A stretch of DNA of 64,000 nt from Actinacidiphila bryophytorum (GTDB lineage Bacteria; Actinomycetota; Actinomycetes; Streptomycetales; Streptomycetaceae), in NCBI RefSeq assembly GCF_016916835.1, contig NZ_JAFFIX010000019.1, positions 1 to 64,000 of the forward strand, written 5' to 3'. Both the position numbers and the translations under genes were made by a program. Numbering within the stretch: the first letter of the stretch is position 1; each line of letters begins with the position of its first letter. The notes under the pieces were generated by a model, which searched no databases, had not been told where the DNA came from, and was given only the letters and a program-made list of their open reading frames with translations. Shown here one piece after another: positions 58,213 through 64,000 of this stretch.

Positions 58213-59046
58213 TTACGGGGTCACGTGGCCCGTGACGTGGAGGGGGCCGGAAGGGGGGGTGCGGAGTTGGAACGTGGTGGGGGTGGCGGCGAACTCGACC
58301 GTCGAGGGGAGGAGGACGGGGTGGTGGAAGCGCGCGGAGATGCCGCGCGCCGCGGGGAATTGCGCCGCGCAGCGGGCCACCGACCACATGCCGTGGACGA
58401 TGGCGCGGGGGAAGCCGAAGGGGCGGGCGGTGAGCGCGGACAGGTGGATCGGGTTGTAGTCGCCGCTGACCCGGGCGTGCTGCCGCCCGAGCCCGGCCGG
58501 CAGCGGCCAGCGCGCCACGACCGGCAGGGCGGGACCACCGGGGCCGGGGGGAGGCGGGGGGTCCGCGTCCTCCTGGGCAGGGACATGGTGCCTGGCCAGG
58601 TAGGTGCTGCGGTCCTCCCACACCACCGCACCGCCGAGGCTGGCGGAGGTCACCACGGTGACCTCCGTTCCCCGCCGGTGCGGCCGCAGGCCGGTGGCGT
58701 GGACGGCCAGGTCCGGCCGGTCGCCGGCAGTGAGCGCACCGTCGGAGGTGATGGTGACGGACGTGTGCACCAGCCCGAGCAGCGGCAGCGGAAAGGCCCG
58801 CGCGGCCATGAGCCGCGCGGCGAGCGGGAATCCGAGGATGTGCGGGTAGGTGAGCGGCAGCCCCCCACCCCGCAACCCCCCACCCGGCGGGTATCCGCAC
58901 ACGCGGGCGTACGCGGCGAGCCGCGCGGGGTCGATGCGGACGGCGGACCTGGTCAGCCGTTCGCGCGGCAGGTCCGCGCCCGCGGACGGGCGCTTGCCGA
59001 GCCCGGTGACGACGCCCCGGCCGAGTGTGAGCAGCAGCGGCGCCAT
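58213..59046 (-). CDS. MaoC-type (R)-hydratase
   Basis: A 277-residue double-hotdog protein. The hydratase-2 motif with catalytic Asp196 and His201 is SGDYNPIHLSALTARPFGF, and the N-terminal half has YPHILGFPLAARLM. It hydrates or dehydrates fatty acyl thioesters. In Mycobacterium tuberculosis, HtdX-FabG4-FadA2 occupy the same arrangement as this gene, its upstream neighbour and the divergent thiolase. ATG 59046 follows the FabG-type stop by one base. The 3' end abuts a repeat. Confidence 0.9.
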   Translation of the reverse strand: MAPLLLTLGRGVVTGLGKRPSAGADLPRERLTRSAVRIDPARLAAYARVCGYPPGGGLRGGGLPLTYPHILGFPLAARLMAARAFPLPLLGLVHTSVTITSDGALTAGDRPDLAVHATGLRPHRRGTEVTVVTSASLGGAVVWEDRSTYLARHHVPAQEDADPPPPPGPGGPALPVVARWPLPAGLGRQHARVSGDYNPIHLSALTARPFGFPRAIVHGMWSVARCAAQFPAARGISARFHHPVLLPSTVEFAATPTTFQLRTPPSGPLHVTGHVTP

Positions 59047-59047
59047 G

Positions 59048-60292
59048 TCAGGCGCCGAGCAGGGACTGGCCGCAGACCCGGACGACCTGCCCGTTGACCC
59101 CGCCGGAGCCGGCGGCCGCGAGCCAGGCGACGGTTTCTGCGACGTCGACGGGCTGCCCGCCCTGGGCGAGGGAGTTCATGCGGCGCCCGGCCTCGCGGAT
59201 GACCAGCGGCACGGCCGCGGTCATCGTGGTCTCGATGAAGCCGGGCGCGACCGCGTTGGCGGTGATGCCGCGCTCGCGGACCTCGGCGTCGGCGGCGAGC
59301 GCGCGGACGTATCCGATGATCCCGGCCTTGGAGGCGGCGTAGTTGGTCTGCCCGACGTTGCCGGCGATGCCGGCGATGGACGCGGTGCCGACGATCCTGG
59401 CGTGCTCGTTGAGCGTGCCGGCTTTGAGCAGGTGCCCGGTGGTGCGCAGCACACTGCCGAGGTTGACGTCGATGACGGTGTCCCAGCGGTCGGCCGACAT
59501 GTTGGCGAGTCTGCGGTCGCGGGTGATGCCGGCGTTGTGGACGAGGACGTCGAGGCCGTCGGGCAGTGCGGCGGCGATGCGTTCGCCGGCGTCGGGCGCG
59601 GTGACGTCGAGCGGGAGTGCGCTGCCGCCGAGCCGGGCGGCGGCCCGGGTGAGCGCGTCGGCGGCCTGCGGCACGTCGAGGAGTACGACCTGTGCCCCGT
59701 CGCGTACGAGGGTTTCGGCGACGGCCAGGCCGATGCCGCGGGCGGCGCCGGTGACCAGCGCGGTCCTGGTGCCGCCCGCGGGCACCTCGGGCGCCGGGCC
59801 GACCTCCACGACCTGCCCGCTGACGTACGCGGACCTGGGGGAGAGCAGGAAGTCCAGGGTGGACTCGGCGGCGGCGCCGGGTGCGAGCCGCACGAGCTGG
59901 ACGGTGCTGCCGCGGCCGATCTCCTTGCCGAGGGAGCGGACGAAGCCCTCAAGTGCCTGCTGGGCGGCGGCATGTGCGAGGTCGCCGTCCTGCGGGCGGG
60001 CGCCGAGTACGACGATGCGGCCGCAGGGGGTGAGCGAGCGGGCCAGCGGGTGCAGGGCGGTGTGCACGTCCTGCAGGTCGGCCGGGTCGGTGACGGCGGT
60101 CGCGTCGAGGACGATGCCGCCGTACGTACCGGGCTGCGGTGTCTCGCCCGCGGTGAGCCGCAGGACGGGTCCCGGCAGGTCAGGGGTCTGCGGCGACCAG
60201 CGGCGCAGGGCGGCGGGCTGCGGAAGGCCGAGGCGGCGGGTGACGAAGCGGCCGGGGGCCGTGCCGGTGAGGCGGAGATAGCGGTCGGCCAT
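59048..60292 (-). CDS. High-molecular-weight FabG4-type 3-oxoacyl-thioester reductase
   Basis: A 414-residue protein. The N-terminal 170 residues are a degenerate Rossmann domain, and the C-terminal half (about 176-414) is a classical SDR with TGAARGIG (181-188), HNAGITRDRR and the ASIAG...NYAASKAG catalytic residues. This two-domain layout is that of M. tuberculosis FabG4. It reduces 3-oxoacyl-CoA or ACP. ATG 60292 is divergent from a thiolase with operator-like dyads between. The MaoC gene follows at one base. Confidence 0.92.
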   Translation of the reverse strand: MADRYLRLTGTAPGRFVTRRLGLPQPAALRRWSPQTPDLPGPVLRLTAGETPQPGTYGGIVLDATAVTDPADLQDVHTALHPLARSLTPCGRIVVLGARPQDGDLAHAAAQQALEGFVRSLGKEIGRGSTVQLVRLAPGAAAESTLDFLLSPRSAYVSGQVVEVGPAPEVPAGGTRTALVTGAARGIGLAVAETLVRDGAQVVLLDVPQAADALTRAAARLGGSALPLDVTAPDAGERIAAALPDGLDVLVHNAGITRDRRLANMSADRWDTVIDVNLGSVLRTTGHLLKAGTLNEHARIVGTASIAGIAGNVGQTNYAASKAGIIGYVRALAADAEVRERGITANAVAPGFIETTMTAAVPLVIREAGRRMNSLAQGGQPVDVAETVAWLAAAGSGGVNGQVVRVCGQSLLGA

Positions 60293-60302
60293 TGGCCTTC
60301 TC

Positions 60303-60333
60303 CTTACTCTGGAGTAAGTTTACCGGCGGTAAG
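60303..60333. promoter_or_regulatory. Tandem operators between FabG4-type and thiolase genes
   Basis: Two adjacent dyads share CTTAC/GTAAG-like half-sites. CTTACTCTGGAGTAAG is at 60303-60318, and TTTACCGGCGGTAAG lies at 60319-60333. They lie in the 82-bp gap between the divergent lipid genes, suited to a TetR/FadR-type repressor of both directions. Confidence 0.7.
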
Positions 60334-60374
60334 GCTACTGGTGAGTCACGCAGATCGGAAGTTCGGGAGACCGC

Positions 60375-61655
60375 ATGCAGACCGTCCGCCGGGTCGCCGT
60401 CATCGCCGGCAACCGCATCCCCTTCGCGCGCTCAGACGGCCCCTACGCCACCGCGTCCAACCAGGACATGCTCACCGCCGCACTCGACGGGCTCGCCGCC
60501 CGCACCGGACTCGAAGGCGCGCGGGTCGGCGAGTTCGCGGCCGGCGCGGTCCTCAAGCACAGCCGGGACTTCAACCTCGCCCGGGAGACCGTGCTCGGCT
60601 CCGTACTCGACCCGACGACCCCGGCCTACGACGTCCAGCAGGCCTGCGCCACCGGCCTGCAGTCGGTCTTCGCGGTCGCCGCGAAGATCGCGCTCGGCGT
60701 CATCGACTCCGGGATCGCGGGCGGTGCCGACACCACGAGCGACGCGCCGCTCGGCGTCAACGACGAGCTGCGCAGGACGCTGCTCGCCGCCCGCCGCGCC
60801 ACCACACTCGGCGGGCGCGCCCGCGCACTTGCCGCGGTCAGGCCGCGGCACCTCAAGCCGGACATCCCGCGCAATGCCGAGCCGCGCACCGGGCTGTCCA
60901 TGGGCGAACACGCGGCCCTCACCGCCGAGCGCTGGCGGATCGGCCGCCGCGAACAGGACGAACTGGCCGCCGCCAGCCACCGCAACCTGGCCGCCGCATA
61001 CGAGCGGGGCTTCTTCGACCCGCTCGTCACGCCCTACCGCGGCCTCACCCGCGACCAGAACCTGCGCCCCGACTCGACGGTCGAGAAGCTGGCCAGGCTC
61101 CGCCCGGTCTACGGCGGCCCCGACGGCACGATGACGGCGGGCAATTCGACGCCGCTGACCGACGGGGCCGCCGTCGTCCTGCTCGGCTCGGAGGAGTGGG
61201 CCGCCGCGCACGGCCTCGAACCGCTCGCCTTCCTGACCGCGTACGAGACGGCGGCCGTCGACTACACCTCGGGTGCGGAAGGGCTGCTCATGGCGCCCGT
61301 CTACGCCGTGCCCCGGATGCTGGACCGAGCCGGGCTCGGGCTCGGCGACTTCGACTTCTACGAGGTCCATGAGGCCTTCGCCTCGCAGGTGCTCGCCACG
61401 CTGGCCGCGTGGGAGGACAAGGCGTACTGCCTCGACCGGCTCGGGCTCGACGCCCCCCTCGGGACGGTCGACCGCTCCCGCCTGAACGTCGCCGGCTCCT
61501 CCCTCGCCACGGGGCATCCCTTCGCGGCCACCGGAGCCAGGATCGTGGCGACCCTCGCCCAACTCCTCTCTTCCCGGGGGCGCCCCGGGCGCGGGCTCAT
61601 CTCCATCTGCGCGGCCGGCGGCCAGGGCGTGACCGCCGTCCTCACCTCCCCCTAG
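60375..61655 (+). CDS. Acetyl-CoA C-acyltransferase (thiolase, FadA2/FadI-like)
   Basis: A 426-residue thiolase. The nucleophile is Cys91 in QQACATGLQS, the His block is NVAGSSLATGHPFAATGARIV, and the second Cys is in SICAAGGQG. It works in fatty-acid beta-oxidation or the reverse condensation. ATG 60375 is clear. It is divergent from the FabG4-type gene, as fadA2 is in M. tuberculosis. Confidence 0.93.
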   Translation: MQTVRRVAVIAGNRIPFARSDGPYATASNQDMLTAALDGLAARTGLEGARVGEFAAGAVLKHSRDFNLARETVLGSVLDPTTPAYDVQQACATGLQSVFAVAAKIALGVIDSGIAGGADTTSDAPLGVNDELRRTLLAARRATTLGGRARALAAVRPRHLKPDIPRNAEPRTGLSMGEHAALTAERWRIGRREQDELAAASHRNLAAAYERGFFDPLVTPYRGLTRDQNLRPDSTVEKLARLRPVYGGPDGTMTAGNSTPLTDGAAVVLLGSEEWAAAHGLEPLAFLTAYETAAVDYTSGAEGLLMAPVYAVPRMLDRAGLGLGDFDFYEVHEAFASQVLATLAAWEDKAYCLDRLGLDAPLGTVDRSRLNVAGSSLATGHPFAATGARIVATLAQLLSSRGRPGRGLISICAAGGQGVTAVLTSP

Positions 61656-61675
61656 CCCGGGAGGGCACCCCCCGG

Positions 61676-61802
61676 GGGCGCGGGGAACTGCGCGCTCAGC
61701 CCCCACCGGGGGCGCGGGTCGTCACCGACCCGAAGGGGCTGTTCGGCCCGTGCCGGACCACCGGCCGGTGGTGGGTTGCGCGCGCAGTTCCCCGCGCCCC
61801 TG
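61676..61802 (+). repeat. Dispersed element F (127 bp)
   Basis: Left end GGGGGCGCGGGGAACTGCGCG and right end CGCGCAGTTCCCCGCGCCCCTG, with internal GGACCACCGGCCGGTGG. A flank GAAAAGC follows. Confidence 0.85.
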
Positions 61803-61873
61803 AAAAGCACCGCCCGACGCAGGGGCACCCCCTCTTGGGTGTGCGGTCACACGACGACGGACCGTCACCACAT

Positions 61874-62004
61874 CAGGGGCGCGGGGAACTGCGCGCTCAG
61901 CCCCCACCGGGGGCGCGGGTCGTCACCGACCCGAAGGGGCTCTTCGGTCCGGAGACGGACCACCGGCCGATGGCGGGCTGAGCGCGCAGTTCCCCGCGCC
62001 CCTG
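61874..62004 (+). repeat. Dispersed element G (131 bp, perfect 30-bp terminal inverted repeats)
   Basis: Positions 61874-61903 and 61975-62004 are perfect 30-bp inverted repeats that include CAGGGGCGCGGGG and CTCAGCCC. It ends in CCTGAAAAACGC, the reverse complement of the usual GCGTTTTTCAGG flank. This is the best-preserved copy in the window. Confidence 0.9.
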
Positions 62005-62081
62005 AAAAACGCTCGCCCTCTGCGGAAGAGAAGCCCCCCGCAAGGGGAACCCTCAACCCTCATGTTTCTAGGAGCCGCCGC

Positions 62082-63974
62082 ATGGCACGACCTCAAGGAA
62101 CGCCGCCCGCCCAGGGCGTACCGCAACTGACCGCCGAAGGCGGAAGGGTGAGGCAGGCGGCCGTCCCGCCGATAGTCGACCCGCCGAAGCGGGGCAGCCT
62201 GGCCGACATACCGTTCACGAACGCAGCCGAGGCACCCTCGGACGTGGTCATGAGCCGCAAGGGTGCGGACGGGCGGTGGCGGGACGTGACGGCGGCGGAG
62301 TTCAGGGACGAGGTCCTGGCCGTGGCCAAGGGGCTCGTCGCGGCCGGGCTGCGCCCGGGGGACCGGCTGGCGGTGATGGCGCGGACGTCGTACGCGTGGA
62401 CGCTGCTGGACTTCGCGGGCTGGGCCGCGGGCCTGATCACGGTGCCGATCTACCCGACCTCGTCGGCGTCCCAGTGCGAGTGGATCCTCGCGGACTCGGG
62501 CGCGACCGCGTGCGTCGTGGAGAACGTGGCGCAGGCCAGGATGGTCAGCGCGGTGCGTACGAGTCTGCCGGAGCTGCGGGAGCTGTGGCAGCTCGACACC
62601 GGGGCGGTGGCGCAGCTGGCGGCGGACGGCCGTACGCTGCCCGACGCGCTGGTCACGTCGAGGCGGCAGTCGATGGCGCCGGAGACGGTCGCGACGCTGA
62701 TCTACACCTCGGGCACGACGGGCCGCCCGAAGGGCTGCATCCTCACCCACGGCAACTTCTTCGCCGAGGTCGACAACGCCACCGAGCTGCTGCACCCGGT
62801 CTTCAGGTCGGTGAGCACCGAGCCGGCCTCGACGCTGCTCTTCCTGCCGCTGTCGCACGTCTTCGGGCGGATGGTCGCCGTGGGCTGCCTGCGGGCGCGG
62901 GTGCGGCTCGGGCACGCGCCGAGCATCGCCACCGAGGACCTGCTGGCGGATCTGGCCGGTTTCCAGCCCACTTTCCTGCTGGCGATCCCGTACGTGCTGG
63001 AGAAGGTGTACAACACCGGCCGCGCGACCGCGGAGAAGATCGGCCGGGCGGCGTCCTTCGACCGGGCGGCCCGGATCGCGCAGGCGTACGGCACCGCGGC
63101 GGTCGCCCGGCAGACCGGTACGGGGCCTGGCCCGGGGCTGGGGCTGCGGCTGGCGCGGGCGCTGTACGACCCGCTGGTCTACCGGCGGATCAGGGCCGCG
63201 CTCGGCGGCAAGGTGCGGTACGCGATCTGCGGCGGCTCGCCGCTGGGCAGCCGGCTGGCCGCCTTCTACGCGGGCGCCGGTGTGCTGGTCTTCGAGGGCT
63301 ACGGCCTCACCGAGACCACCGCGGCGGCCACGGTGACCCCGCCGCTGAGCCCGCGGCTGGGCACGGTGGGCTGGCCGCTGCCCGGCACGGCGGTGCGGAT
63401 CGCCGAGGACGGCGAGGTGCTGCTGCGCGGCGGCCAGGTCTTCGCCGGGTACTGGAACGACGAGGGCGCCTTCCCCGCCGTTGAGGGCTGGTTCCCGACC
63501 GGCGACATCGGCGAGCTGGACGCGGAGGGCTATCTGACGATCACCGGCCGCAAGAAGGAGATCATCATCACCGCGGGCGGCAAGAACGTGGCCCCGGCGC
63601 CGCTGGAGGACCGGCTGCGGGCGCATCCGCTGGTCGGCCAGTGCATGGTCGTCGGCGACAACCGCCCGTATGTGACCGCCCTGGTCACGCTGGAGCCCGA
63701 CGGCCTGGCGCACTGGCGGCGGATGCGGCACAAGGAGGCGCTGGCGCCGAAGGAGCTGGTGGAGGACGAGGAGCTGCTGGCCGAGCTGCAGAAGGCGGTG
63801 GACGACGCGAACGCGTCGGTGTCGCAGGCCGAGTCGATCCGCCGCTTCCGGGTGCTGGCGGCGGACTTCACCGAGGAGGCCGGCCATCTGACCCCGTCGA
63901 TGAAGCTCAGGCGGGCCGCCGTGGCCAGGGACTTCGCCGCCGACATCGAGGAGCTGTACCGCAGGAAGCGGTGA
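62082..63974 (+). CDS. Long-chain fatty acid-CoA ligase (AMP-binding)
   Basis: A 630-residue acyl-CoA synthetase. The P-loop-like motif is YTSGTTGRPKG near residue 210, with GYGLTETT and the hinge GWFPTGDIGELDAEGYLTITGRKKEIIITAGGKNVAP. It activates fatty acids to acyl-CoA for the thiolase/FabG4/MaoC set nearby. ATG 62082 follows GGAG by eight bases; the frame is open upstream through repeats and is rejected there. It ends 26 bp before the window edge. Confidence 0.94.
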   Translation: MARPQGTPPAQGVPQLTAEGGRVRQAAVPPIVDPPKRGSLADIPFTNAAEAPSDVVMSRKGADGRWRDVTAAEFRDEVLAVAKGLVAAGLRPGDRLAVMARTSYAWTLLDFAGWAAGLITVPIYPTSSASQCEWILADSGATACVVENVAQARMVSAVRTSLPELRELWQLDTGAVAQLAADGRTLPDALVTSRRQSMAPETVATLIYTSGTTGRPKGCILTHGNFFAEVDNATELLHPVFRSVSTEPASTLLFLPLSHVFGRMVAVGCLRARVRLGHAPSIATEDLLADLAGFQPTFLLAIPYVLEKVYNTGRATAEKIGRAASFDRAARIAQAYGTAAVARQTGTGPGPGLGLRLARALYDPLVYRRIRAALGGKVRYAICGGSPLGSRLAAFYAGAGVLVFEGYGLTETTAAATVTPPLSPRLGTVGWPLPGTAVRIAEDGEVLLRGGQVFAGYWNDEGAFPAVEGWFPTGDIGELDAEGYLTITGRKKEIIITAGGKNVAPAPLEDRLRAHPLVGQCMVVGDNRPYVTALVTLEPDGLAHWRRMRHKEALAPKELVEDEELLAELQKAVDDANASVSQAESIRRFRVLAADFTEEAGHLTPSMKLRRAAVARDFAADIEELYRRKR

Positions 63975-64000
63975 GCGGCAGGTGGTGGAGCAGAAGGCAG

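Larger units (their letters stand above)
61656..62081. other. 426-bp gap filled with dispersed repeats
   Basis: No credible gene. Two full elements (61676-61802 and 61874-62004) occupy most of it. The acyl-CoA ligase begins at 62082. Confidence 0.8.

Overview
This window is high-GC chromosomal DNA from a Streptomyces or a very close relative. The evidence is the codon usage, the frequent GTG and TTG starts, the developmental sigma factor BldN beside its membrane anti-sigma factor RsbN, a Rex-controlled haem operon, a class I lysyl-tRNA synthetase, and the futalosine-type menaquinone genes. Gene order is dense. Most of the window is housekeeping core sequence with a few accessory insertions. 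I found no rRNA, tRNA, CRISPR array, prophage or insertion sequence with a transposase.

1-7144 holds a terminator, a HAD phosphatase, an MFS transporter overlapping an AcuC-type deacetylase, a conserved protein often labelled a phosphatase, a small helix-turn-helix protein, a 32-residue bS22-like ribosomal protein, an NAD-dependent epimerase and a PlsC-type acyltransferase. 7145-9371 is rsbN-bldN on the minus strand. 9372-17867 holds a HAD hydrolase, a glutaredoxin, an exonuclease and then the redox/haem operon rex-hemA-hemC-hemD-hemB, with a near-perfect Rex operator upstream. 17871-25740 holds a membrane acyltransferase, a PAS-PP2C phosphatase, divergent argS and lysS with two DnaA boxes between them, and a secreted protein.

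25834-39554 is more accessory. It contains a DUF2637 membrane protein with YDPR repeats, two DUF3558 lipoproteins, rtcB, a secreted alginate-lyase-like enzyme with a ricin-B domain and a DasR-like operator, a secreted phospholipase A2, an SDR and a small membrane protein. It also contains a FolD-like protein lacking the catalytic lysine beside an FchA/cyclodeaminase-family protein, a RibD-C reductase, a SCO2400-family zinc-ribbon protein and a LysR regulator.

39946-54766 is an energy-metabolism block: hemL, a phosphoglycerate-mutase-family protein, an inserted polysaccharide-deacetylase-like lipoprotein, a system II cytochrome c maturation set (ResA-like, CcdA, ResB, CcsB) and menaquinone genes (UbiD-type decarboxylase, MqnP, UbiX, MqnE), with a lipoprotein, a rhomboid protease and an Lrp regulator interspersed. 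Haem synthesis, cytochrome c maturation and menaquinone synthesis all serve the respiratory chain, and Rex links the first of them to NADH/NAD+ ratio.

54812-63974 holds a GNAT protein, DUF4229, TetR, a DinB-like/MarR divergent pair, and a MaoC-FabG4-type/thiolase divergent pair with tandem operators, followed by a long-chain acyl-CoA ligase. The spaces between these genes carry several copies of an approximately 130-bp GC-rich element with terminal inverted repeats. The most promising functional idea is the putative split methylene-tetrahydrofolate dehydrogenase/cyclohydrolase at 34194-36027. The most striking DNA structure is the repeat family.
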